This document shows, piece by piece, positions 19,832 through 28,256 of a DNA stretch of 64,000 nt. The DNA is from Bacteroidota bacterium (GTDB lineage Bacteria > Bacteroidota > Bacteroidia > 2-12-FULL-35-15), in the NCBI GenBank assembly GCA_947504725.1, contig CANNHN010000002.1, positions 372,001-436,000 of the forward strand. Direction: 5' to 3'. Positions within the stretch are counted from its first letter, which is position 1. The number at the start of each line of letters is the position of its first letter. The notes under the pieces were generated by a model. The model did no database searches. It was given only the letters and a program-made list of their open reading frames with translations, and was not told the DNA's origin. The position numbers and the translations under genes are program-made.

Positions 19832-20670
19832 GATAAAATATCTTTTCTCTTAAATTTATAAACGGCAATAGCAAGTAACCCGATAATGTGCAAAACCAAA
19901 ATACATGTGGATTCAATAATTTTATCCATCGGCAATGGGTCTTCAAAAAAGTTGCGCCATGCCACCATGTGTGATGTAAATAGATAAGGTTGAATTTTTT
20001 GCAAAGAAGGAACATCCAGCGTGCCAATAATGGTAAACAGAATAATAATGGCCATTGTGGTAACTATTGGTCCGATCGAGTTTTCTGAAAAGCAGGAGAG
20101 GGTTAACGACAAAGTTGCAATCATCACCATGGATAGATAAGCAACAACAAATCCGCAAATAAAACGCCACGCTAAATCATGTTCTTGCAACACAATTAAA
20201 CCATCACTATTGAGAACCATTAAATCACCAGTTCCAAATAGCCATTTGCCCACAACCAATGCCATGAAGGCCATCCACAATAATATCACAAGGGTGTAAG
20301 CACAACCTGCAAGATATTTTGAAAATAAAATGCTGGTGCGTGAAATGGGTTTCGTTAAGAGTAAACGAATCGTTCCCATTGCGCCTTCACCCGAAATCAA
20401 ATCACCGGTTACCAAGGCAATAAGCAGTGGAACGTGAATGATAAGCATTTGTAAAATAATAAATGCAATGAGGTTGCCATTTAAAATATTTCCTTCAAAG
20501 GCAAGTGACTGTTCGAATGGTTGTGTTACAAATGAAATAAAACTCATGCCATCTGATTTCATCGCAAACAAAATAATCACAATGATGAGGGTGATGGCGC
20601 CAATGCCAATGTAGCTACGCGGTTTGGCTGCAATTTTAATAAATTCGTTATAGGTACTTTTCCAGAACAT
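19828..20670 (-). CDS. ABC transporter permease (ABC-2 type)
   Basis: Six-TM-like ORF adjacent to ATPase; GDLISGEGAMGTIRLLLTKPISRTSILFSKYLAG. Confidence 0.85.
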   Translation of the reverse strand: MFWKSTYNEFIKIAAKPRSYIGIGAITLIIVIILFAMKSDGMSFISFVTQPFEQSLAFEGNILNGNLIAFIILQMLIIHVPLLIALVTGDLISGEGAMGTIRLLLTKPISRTSILFSKYLAGCAYTLVILLWMAFMALVVGKWLFGTGDLMVLNSDGLIVLQEHDLAWRFICGFVVAYLSMVMIATLSLTLSCFSENSIGPIVTTMAIIILFTIIGTLDVPSLQKIQPYLFTSHMVAWRNFFEDPLPMDKIIESTCILVLHIIGLLAIAVYKFKRKDILS

Positions 20671-21590
20671 CAGGCGTTAATCAATTTTAAAAAGTAATCT
20701 TCCAGTTTTCGTTTAGCTTCAATCGAATACACATTTACTCCATTGTCGGCAAACAATTTATTTACGACCGGAATTTTTTCTTGCGAAATATGCAAATGCA
20801 ATGTGGTTGTTTCTGTCTTATCAACAAGTTCACTCATGGATGCATTTTGCAAGATGAGTTTTGCTTTTTCAAGGTTGTCAATCGTAAAAACGACAATCAA
20901 CTCTTGCGCATTCAACAAGTCTTTAACGGAGCCTTGCACAATGGTTTTACCTTTACTGATAATCACCATGCGGTTGGCAATTAATTCTATTTCAGAAAGA
21001 ATATGTGATGAAAGTAATACCGTTTTATTGCGTTCGTTTTTTAATTGAAGAATTAAATTTCGAATATCAATAATTCCTTGTGGATCCAAACCAGTTGTTG
21101 GTTCATCTAAAATAATTAATTCAGGGTCGTGAATGAGGGTTTGTGCAATGCCCAAGCGTTGTTTCATCCCGTGTGAAAAGCCACTTAGTTTATCTTTCTC
21201 TCTACCCTTTAACCCAACAAATTCAATAATTTCGTGAACTTTGCTTTTTGTTACATTCATTCCCGACAGTCGCGCAAAAATTTCAATATTTGTTTCTGCT
21301 GAAAGATATTTGTAGAAATCTGGTTTTTCTACGATACAACCGATCCGTTGTAAAATATAATTTCTGTCTTTAGCTAAATCTTTTCCAAAAAGCTTTAACT
21401 CGCCTCCACTCGGTTTAATCAGCGACAGCATGGTGCGGATGGTGGTGCTTTTCCCGGCACCATTCGGACCTAAAAATCCAAATACATCACCACGGTAAAC
21501 GTCAAAACTAACATCTTTCACTGCTTGGAATTTTCCAAAATTTTTTTCAAGGTGTTTAATTTCAACTATTTTTTCGTTGGTATCCGACAT
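20670..21590 (-). CDS. ABC transporter ATP-binding protein
   Basis: GPNGAGKSTT Walker A, LSGFSHGMKQRLGIA signature, LIILDEPTTGLDP. Confidence 0.95.
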   Translation of the reverse strand: MSDTNEKIVEIKHLEKNFGKFQAVKDVSFDVYRGDVFGFLGPNGAGKSTTIRTMLSLIKPSGGELKLFGKDLAKDRNYILQRIGCIVEKPDFYKYLSAETNIEIFARLSGMNVTKSKVHEIIEFVGLKGREKDKLSGFSHGMKQRLGIAQTLIHDPELIILDEPTTGLDPQGIIDIRNLILQLKNERNKTVLLSSHILSEIELIANRMVIISKGKTIVQGSVKDLLNAQELIVVFTIDNLEKAKLILQNASMSELVDKTETTTLHLHISQEKIPVVNKLFADNGVNVYSIEAKRKLEDYFLKLINA

Positions 21591-21632
21591 AAGAGCGGGG
21601 AGGAATTATAATGCAAAGTTAGAGTTAAATTA

Positions 21633-22952
21633 CTACACCAGGATATTGCCGAGTGCATTTTTATAAGTATTTAACACTCTTTCGCGAGCAAATTTATGAT
21701 CCACTATTGGTTGTGGATAGGTAAGTTCTTCAAATTCGGGCACCCATTTTCGAATGTAGTTCAATTGTGGGTCGAAGCGCTTTGTTTGGGCATCCGGACT
21801 AAACACTCTAAAATAAGGAGCCGCATCACAACCAGAACTGGCAGCCCATTGCCAGCCTCCGTTGTTTGCAGATAAATCATAATCCATCAGTTTTTCTGCA
21901 AAATAAGCTTCCCCCCAACTCCAATCGATAAGCAAATGTTTTACTAAAAAACTAGCGACAATCATTCGCACTCGGTTGTGCATAAATCCTGTTGTGTTCA
22001 GTTCGCGCATTCCAGCATCTACAATCGGGTAACCGGTTTGTCCGTTACACCACGCTTCAAATTCCGTTTCATCATTTCTCCATGGAATGCGGTTGTATTG
22101 CTTTTTAAAAGAACCGTTTACTACATGCGGAAAATGGAAAAGGATTGTCATATAAAACTCACGCCAAATCAATTCGTTTAGCCATTGGTCGTTTAAGAGT
22201 TTTGCTTTTGCTGTGAGGTGGCGAATGCTAACAGTTCCAAAACGCAAATGAACACTTAAGCGGCTGGTTCCTTCAATCGCAGGAAAGTTCCGTTGCTCAT
22301 GGTAATTGGAAATAATCTTTTCGTTGAGTGTGGGTGCAACATACTTCATTCTACTTGGTTTAAATCCAATTTCAGTTAAAGTAGGAAAGCGGAAAGGCGA
22401 AGTTTTAATAAAATTTGAAAAATAATTTTTAGTTGCAAATGGTTTGATGTGCGTTTCGTTTAGACTGCTTTTCCATTTTTTCATATAAGGCGTGAAAATG
22501 GTATAGGGCAGTCCATCATCTTTTGTGATTTCATTTTTTTCAAAAATAACTTGATCTTTAAACGAATAAAAAGGAATGTTTTTTTGCTTTGCTAATTTTT
22601 CAATCCTACTATCTCGTTCAATTGCAGAAGGTTCATAATCATTATTGATATAGATATTTTTAATTGAATAAGTTTTGAGCAGTTTGGTGAAAATCTCCTG
22701 TGTGTTTCCATGAATAACAAGCAAGGAACTTCCAATTGCTACAAGTTTTTTTTGCAATTCAGTTAATACTAGATGTATAAATTCGACACGAGCATCTTCC
22801 TTATTCTCAAGTTTATTAAGAATATCTCTATCAAAAATAAATATGGGAAGAACCGCTTTGTTGTTTTTCAAAGCATTGAACAATCCTGCGTTATCTGAAA
22901 GGCGTAAATCTCGTCTAAACCAAAAGATGCTAATTTCCTCTTCAGATACCAT
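21633..22952 (-). CDS. phrB: Deoxyribodipyrimidine photolyase / cryptochrome-photolyase family
   Basis: ISIFWFRRDLRLSDNAGLFNAL; ELIWREFYMTILFHFP; MHNRVRMIVASFLVKHLLIDWSWGEAYF; LSANNGGWQWAASSGCDAAPYFRVF. Confidence 0.93.
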   Translation of the reverse strand: MVSEEEISIFWFRRDLRLSDNAGLFNALKNNKAVLPIFIFDRDILNKLENKEDARVEFIHLVLTELQKKLVAIGSSLLVIHGNTQEIFTKLLKTYSIKNIYINNDYEPSAIERDSRIEKLAKQKNIPFYSFKDQVIFEKNEITKDDGLPYTIFTPYMKKWKSSLNETHIKPFATKNYFSNFIKTSPFRFPTLTEIGFKPSRMKYVAPTLNEKIISNYHEQRNFPAIEGTSRLSVHLRFGTVSIRHLTAKAKLLNDQWLNELIWREFYMTILFHFPHVVNGSFKKQYNRIPWRNDETEFEAWCNGQTGYPIVDAGMRELNTTGFMHNRVRMIVASFLVKHLLIDWSWGEAYFAEKLMDYDLSANNGGWQWAASSGCDAAPYFRVFSPDAQTKRFDPQLNYIRKWVPEFEELTYPQPIVDHKFARERVLNTYKNALGNILV

Positions 22953-22953
22953 A

Positions 22954-22985
22954 TGTTTTAAAAAATTAAATTATTTTTTAAACAA
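22954..22985 (-). promoter_or_regulatory. Candidate operator (site D), 14/16 match to TTGTTTAA-N16-TTAAACAA, filling the sigma-photolyase intergenic gap
   Basis: Plus strand TGTTTTAA-AAAATTAAATTATTTT-TTAAACAA. Confidence 0.5.
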
Positions 22986-22986
22986 A

Positions 22987-23499
22987 CTATCTTCCGATAG
23001 CATACTCTTTTAACTCCTGCATTAACCGTTTACGAGCTAAAAATATTCTGCTTTTTACAGTTCCGATTGGAATCTCTAATTCCTTTGCAATTTCTTGATA
23101 TTTATATCCATCGTTATAGCGGGTGAAAGGAATTTTATATTCATCCTCTAAATTATCAACAGCTTTTAAAATGTGTTTCAAGTTTATTTGTGAGTTTGCA
23201 TCTGGACTGTTGCTCCCTCTCAATGGTTTTACTAAAGACAAATCCTCTGTTTGTGTAATAATTTGACGTGTTTTGATAGATCTTCTATAAGAATTTATGA
23301 AGGTGTTTTTCAAGATTGTATACAACCATGCTTTTAAGTTCGTAGAATCCGCAAATTTATCACGATACTTTAAAGCTTTTAGAAAAGTTTCTTGAACCAA
23401 ATCTTGTGCTTCTTCAGAATTGGAAGTCAAACTATAAGCGAAATTTTTTAATGGTGTTCTCTGATTCACCAACTGTTGATTAAATTCTATTGCTGTCAT
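22987..23499 (-). CDS. ECF-family RNA polymerase sigma factor
   Basis: AQDLVQETFLKALKYRDKF (region 2), LKAWLYTILKNTFINSYRR, IPIGTVKSRIFLARKRLMQEL (region 4); ATG at 23499 preferred because the operator lies immediately upstream. Confidence 0.88.
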   Translation of the reverse strand: MTAIEFNQQLVNQRTPLKNFAYSLTSNSEEAQDLVQETFLKALKYRDKFADSTNLKAWLYTILKNTFINSYRRSIKTRQIITQTEDLSLVKPLRGSNSPDANSQINLKHILKAVDNLEDEYKIPFTRYNDGYKYQEIAKELEIPIGTVKSRIFLARKRLMQELKEYAIGR

Positions 23500-23503
23500 A
23501 TTG

Positions 23504-23539
23504 TTTTGTTTAAGATTTATGTCTAACACTTAAACAAAA
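23504..23539. promoter_or_regulatory. Perfect 11-bp inverted repeat (candidate operator, site A)
   Basis: TTTTGTTTAAG-atttatgtctaaca-CTTAAACAAAA. Confidence 0.7.
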
Positions 23540-23566
23540 GTAATCAAATATTCATTACAACCAAAT

Positions 23567-23600
23567 ATTGTTTAATTAATTATTCAATAAATTAAACAAT
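23567..23600. promoter_or_regulatory. Perfect 10-bp inverted repeat (candidate operator, site B)
   Basis: ATTGTTTAAT-taattattcaataa-ATTAAACAAT. Confidence 0.7.
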
Positions 23601-23682
23601 TTTAACATATTTGGAATTAAGCATCTGACAATCAACTTGTTACGATTTTATCAGAAAGCCGAGAAAGGTAAGAGGTTGAAAA

Positions 23683-24588
23683 CTAAGAAACTAGAGCAAT
23701 TAGCTCGGCAGGAGTTTTGAATATTTTTATGTTGGAAGGCAATGTTAATTCTCTTGAAATGATTTGATAGCCTGTCAATAATATCTTTTTAGTAGGAAAA
23801 GAATTTGCAAGCTGATTCACATAATCTTGCGTTGACTCCATTGCAAATGTGATTACACTTACAATGTAGTCCGAATTTTTAATTTCAACCACTTTTTGAA
23901 CATCAAGTAATGGAACAGATTGCCCTAAATAAGTTGGGACATGACCTCTTGATTTTAATAAATAAGTAAAATAAAGAAGACTAATTTCATGCAATTCACT
24001 CTCTGGAAGAAAAAGCAGGAATTTTTTTGAATCGATAGTCTCTGTAGTCACTTGTCCATCAATCGCGACAATCAGTTTTTGTCGGATTAGGTTTGTAATG
24101 AAATGTTCCTGTGCTGGATTGATACTACCCGTTTGCCACATCACACCAATTTTATGAAGAAAGGGATAAACCACTTCTTCAATTGTATGTGCAAACCCAT
24201 GTCTTAAAATCTGGTTGGAGATAATTTTTTCGAAACGCTGTTCGTCCATTTCTACCATCGAAATAATCAAACTGGTCACTTGTTCACATTCGTTGATTTC
24301 GCTGTCTACAATTTTTGATACTTCAGTTGCAATTTCAGTATTTGATAATTCAGCAATTTTAGAAATCTTGTATCCGTGATTGTTTAATAAACTAACATTT
24401 AAAATATTTTTGAGTTCTTCGTTACAATACCATCTAATATTTGTGTCGGTTCTGCTTGGTTTTAATATTCCATAGCGTTGCTCCCAAATGCGAAGCGTAT
24501 GAGCCTTTACACCTGAAAGTTTTTCTAAGTCTTTTATTGAAAATTTACAAACCATTACAGGCATTTCTTGTGTTAGCATGCTTTTCAA
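23683..24588 (-). CDS. MerR-family transcriptional regulator with cobalamin-binding domain (CarH/LitR-like)
   Basis: MerR HTH VKAHTLRIWEQRYGILKPSRT; WQTGSINPAQEHF (W...EH cap signature); LPESELHEISLLYFTYLLKSRGHVPTYLGQ (ExHxx B12 ligand-type motif). Confidence 0.85.
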   Translation of the reverse strand: MKSMLTQEMPVMVCKFSIKDLEKLSGVKAHTLRIWEQRYGILKPSRTDTNIRWYCNEELKNILNVSLLNNHGYKISKIAELSNTEIATEVSKIVDSEINECEQVTSLIISMVEMDEQRFEKIISNQILRHGFAHTIEEVVYPFLHKIGVMWQTGSINPAQEHFITNLIRQKLIVAIDGQVTTETIDSKKFLLFLPESELHEISLLYFTYLLKSRGHVPTYLGQSVPLLDVQKVVEIKNSDYIVSVITFAMESTQDYVNQLANSFPTKKILLTGYQIISRELTLPSNIKIFKTPAELIALVS

Positions 24589-24623
24589 ACAAGCAAATTC
24601 AGATAATGTTTAAAAAAAAACAA

Positions 24624-25325
24624 TTATATGTACTCGCATTCAAATAAATCTGAAAAGTGTTTTATTAATTTTTCTTTTACTTCCTCTTCGTTTACTTTAT
24701 GCCCCAGTTCTTTATCCAATGAAGTTACAGCTTTATCAACGATTCCGCAAGGGATAATATTTCCAAAGTAATCCATGTTTATGTTTACATTCAACGCAAA
24801 TCCGTGCATGGTTACCCAACGACTTGCTCTTACGCCCATTGCACATATTTTACGGGCCTTCAGGGGGTTCTCTGCGTCCAGCCAAACACCGGTTTCACCT
24901 TCGCTTCTTCCTGCAACAATATTATATTCAGCCAAAGTACGAATGACCATTTCTTCCAGAAAACGTAAATATTTATGAATATCTGTAAAGAAATTATCTA
25001 AATCTAAAATAGGATAACCCACAATTTGCCCCGGACCATGATACGTAATATCGCCACCACGATTTATTTTATAATACGTTGCATTTTTCTCCTTGAGCTG
25101 ATTTTCGTTAATTAACAAATGCTCTTTGTCGCCCGTGTTTCCAAGTGTGTAAACGTGTGGATGCTCGCAGAATAATAAATAGTTATCAGTTAATTTTTGT
25201 TGATTGTCGGGAAAAGATCGATTATCAATTTTGGTTTTAACAATACCACTAAACAAATTTTCCTGGTAGTCCCAAGCTTCTTTGTAGTCGATTAAACCAA
25301 GATCAATGAATTTTACTTTTTGCAT
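24624..25325 (-). CDS. lipB: Octanoyltransferase
   Basis: HPHVYTLGNTGDKEHLL, NRGGDITYHGPGQIVGYPILDL, GVRASRWVTMHGFALNVN, CGI. Confidence 0.95.
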   Translation of the reverse strand: MQKVKFIDLGLIDYKEAWDYQENLFSGIVKTKIDNRSFPDNQQKLTDNYLLFCEHPHVYTLGNTGDKEHLLINENQLKEKNATYYKINRGGDITYHGPGQIVGYPILDLDNFFTDIHKYLRFLEEMVIRTLAEYNIVAGRSEGETGVWLDAENPLKARKICAMGVRASRWVTMHGFALNVNINMDYFGNIIPCGIVDKAVTSLDKELGHKVNEEEVKEKLIKHFSDLFECEYI

Positions 25326-25355
25326 TCCCTTTTTTGATTAGCAACTTGACTAGCC

Positions 25356-25383
25356 GTCATGCCATGCCACGACACGGGATGAC
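25356..25383. repeat. Second copy of GC-rich palindrome related to 3268-3350
   Basis: GTCATGCCATGCCACGACACGGGATGAC. Confidence 0.65.
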
Positions 25384-25411
25384 ACTTACGATGGAGAATC
25401 GCCTCCGAAAT

Positions 25412-26395
25412 TTACAACTCCGATAATTTCGATTTCAAATGATTAATCACATTTACTTCCATCAAGTCGGCACCGCGCATTTCACCAAGGTGAATAGAAA
25501 TCCAATCTCCTAAGTGAATGAAATAAATCGATTTTTCAATGATTGAATTTCCTTTTGAATAAATTTCAGTTATCGAAGAAGCATATTTTTTAATAACTTC
25601 TTTGTTGATGTCTACACGAGCTAAATTACGTGAATACTCATCTTTATCAAGGAAAAATAAAACACTTAAGCTGTCGTTTTTCTCTGTCCAGCCCACCAAT
25701 TCGTTGTGATTCATTTCTGGCACAATGTGGTGCCAACAAAGCACTTTAGAGTTTTCGTTTAGTTGTTGTCGGAAACGAATGGCAATTCCTTCGTTATAAG
25801 TTGTTGCATAAATAACAGGAATTTTTCCTTTGATTTTTTCTGCAATATTTTTCGCTTCAGCAATAATTGCATTTTCTTCTGTGTCAATTAATTTTACAGA
25901 AGCTTCTAGTTCGGCCTTGTAATTAGTATTAATGATTTTATGAAATCCAAGGACAAAAAACAATTGAGTTAAAGAATACCCTAAACAAGAGCGGGGAGGC
26001 ATTCCCCCAGGAACAACAATACAATCAAAGTTTTTCGATTTGCAAGTTTCCAATACTTTTCCTGCAGAAGTAACGGCTACAATTTTTGCGTTTTTTGCCA
26101 TGGCCAACTCCATGCAATTCAGCGTTTCTTCCGTATTTCCTGAATAAGAGGAGATAATCACCAAGGTGTTTTCATTCACGTAAGCTGGAATAAAATAGCC
26201 TTTTGTTACATTGATAGGTGCATTTGCATTACCCACAACCAGCTCCGCAACAATGCTTCCGCCAATGCCAGAGCCACCCAAACCGCATATCAATACGTTT
26301 GAAATTTTGTTTGGAGAAACAGTCAATTTCGCACTGCTACCAATAGCAATGGCTTCTGTCAACTGTTTTGAAAAATTCGCTACTAATGTTTTCAT
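25412..26395 (-). CDS. Bifunctional phosphoglucose/phosphomannose isomerase
   Basis: ICGLGGSGIGGSIVAEL, ISSYSGNTEETL, VPGGMPPRSCLGY, PEMNHNELVGW. Confidence 0.9.
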   Translation of the reverse strand: MKTLVANFSKQLTEAIAIGSSAKLTVSPNKISNVLICGLGGSGIGGSIVAELVVGNANAPINVTKGYFIPAYVNENTLVIISSYSGNTEETLNCMELAMAKNAKIVAVTSAGKVLETCKSKNFDCIVVPGGMPPRSCLGYSLTQLFFVLGFHKIINTNYKAELEASVKLIDTEENAIIAEAKNIAEKIKGKIPVIYATTYNEGIAIRFRQQLNENSKVLCWHHIVPEMNHNELVGWTEKNDSLSVLFFLDKDEYSRNLARVDINKEVIKKYASSITEIYSKGNSIIEKSIYFIHLGDWISIHLGEMRGADLMEVNVINHLKSKLSEL

Positions 26396-26493
26396 AGTCT
26401 AAAGGTCTTCAAGGGCTGTAAAAATACGAATTTCGGTTAAATAAATGCTTAAAAAAAGACAAATTAACGCATCCATTAAAGACCTATTGCGTG

Positions 26494-26501
26494 TATATTT
26501 G
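26494..26501 (+). promoter_or_regulatory. Bacteroidota-type -7 box (TAnnTTTG) for lysS
   Basis: TATATTTG about 30 nt upstream of ATG 26531. Confidence 0.55.
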
Positions 26502-26530
26502 CACACTATAATAATATAACAAAAACAAAA

Positions 26531-28237
26531 ATGAGTAGCGAGTTAAGCGAACAAGAAGTATTGCGTAGAGCGAAATTAGAAGAGATTACCAAAATGGGAA
26601 TTGATGCGTATCCTGCTGCATTGGTGGAAATCAACGCTACAGCAAAAGGCATTTTGGAAAATTTTACTCCTGAAAAGGCAGATGAGTTTAAAAATATTAG
26701 CATTGCTGGTCGTGTGATGAGCAACCGTGATATGGGAAAGGCGTGTTTTGTGAGTTTGCAGGATGCAACTGGTCGTATTCAGGTTTATATTAAAAGAGAC
26801 GATATCGGGACTGAAGAAGACAGAAGCACATTCGATTTATTATTTAAAAAACATACCGATTTAGGAGATATTGTAGGAATTACAGGCTTTGTTTTCGTTA
26901 CCAAAGTTGGCGAAATTTCTATTCATGCAACATCTTTTAAAATGTTGAGCAAATCCTTACGACCATTGCCTTCTGTGAAGCGTGATGACGAAGGAAATGT
27001 GTTTGATGAAGTGACAGATCCTGAGTTTCGTTACCGCCAACGTTATGTCGATTTGATTGTAAATCCTTCTGTGAAAGAAACATTTATCAAACGCACGAAA
27101 ATGGTCAATACCATTCGTGATTTTTATAACGAGAAAGGATATTTAGAAGTAGACACTCCCGTTTTGCAAGCTATTCCAGGTGGTGCATCTGCTCGACCGT
27201 TTACTACGCATCACAACACTTTAAATATTCCGATGTATTTGCGTATTGCAAATGAATTGTATTTAAAACGATTAATCGTTGGTGGATTTGATGGTGTATA
27301 TGAATTCTCCCGCAACTTCCGTAACGAAGGAATGGACAGAACACATAATCCCGAATTTACTGTAATGGAATTGTACGTTGCCTACAAAGATTACAATTGG
27401 ATGATGGATGTAACAGAAGAGTTGTTGGAAAAAATCGCCATCAATGTTAATGGAACAACGGTTGTTCCTGTTGGAGATAAAATGATTGATTTCAAACGTC
27501 CGTTCAAACGCATTACCATGTTTGATTCCATTAAAGACTTTACAGGAATTGATATCAGTGGAATGGATGAAGCACAATTGCGTGATACTTGTAAAACATT
27601 ACACATTGACGTAGCAGACAATATTGGAAAAGGAAAATTGATTGATGAAATTTTCGGAGCGAAGTGCGAAGGAAATTATATTCAACCAACTTTTATTACT
27701 GATTATCCTGTGGAGATGAGTCCGCTTACAAAAAAACACCGCAGCAAACCAGGATTGGTTGAACGCTTTGAGTTGATGGTAAACGGGAAAGAATTAGCAA
27801 ACGCCTATTCAGAGTTGAACGATCCAATTGATCAACGTGAACGTTTTGAAGAACAAATTAAATTGATGGAACGCGGGGATGATGAAGCCATGTTTATCGA
27901 TCATGACTTTTTACGCGCACTGGAATATGGTATGCCACCAACTTCTGGAATTGGAATTGGAATCGACCGTTTGGCAATGATTATGACAAACAATGTTTCT
28001 ATTCAGGATGTTTTGTTTTTCCCTCAAATGAGACCCGAGGAAGTGAAGAAAGCAGTTGTGGTTTTAAGTGATGAAGAACAAAAAGTATTAGATGAAGTGA
28101 AAAAACAAAATCAGGCAACGGTTGCAACGGTTAGTGAAGCAACTGGAATTTCAAAAAATCAGTTGAATAAAATATTGGCTTCATTAACAGAGAAAAATGT
28201 TGTGAAGAGAGAAGGCCCGATTTTCGAATCCATTTAG
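26531..28237 (+). CDS. lysS: Lysyl-tRNA synthetase with C-terminal helix-turn-helix-like extension
   Basis: Class II motifs (FRNEGMDRTHNPEFTVMELY, GIGIGIDRLAMIMT), then about 60 aa extension ...ATVATVSEATGISKNQLNKILASLTEKNVVKREGPIFESI. Confidence 0.95.
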   Translation: MSSELSEQEVLRRAKLEEITKMGIDAYPAALVEINATAKGILENFTPEKADEFKNISIAGRVMSNRDMGKACFVSLQDATGRIQVYIKRDDIGTEEDRSTFDLLFKKHTDLGDIVGITGFVFVTKVGEISIHATSFKMLSKSLRPLPSVKRDDEGNVFDEVTDPEFRYRQRYVDLIVNPSVKETFIKRTKMVNTIRDFYNEKGYLEVDTPVLQAIPGGASARPFTTHHNTLNIPMYLRIANELYLKRLIVGGFDGVYEFSRNFRNEGMDRTHNPEFTVMELYVAYKDYNWMMDVTEELLEKIAINVNGTTVVPVGDKMIDFKRPFKRITMFDSIKDFTGIDISGMDEAQLRDTCKTLHIDVADNIGKGKLIDEIFGAKCEGNYIQPTFITDYPVEMSPLTKKHRSKPGLVERFELMVNGKELANAYSELNDPIDQRERFEEQIKLMERGDDEAMFIDHDFLRALEYGMPPTSGIGIGIDRLAMIMTNNVSIQDVLFFPQMRPEEVKKAVVVLSDEEQKVLDEVKKQNQATVATVSEATGISKNQLNKILASLTEKNVVKREGPIFESI

Positions 28238-28256
28238 GTAAACTAAAAACCATTGC

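Noticed and set aside
24605-24625. Fifth operator upstream of the MerR gene (ATGTTTAAAAAAAAACAAT)
   Set aside because: Only a TGTTTAA half-site in a poly-A context; the N16 spacing to a second half-site is not satisfied.
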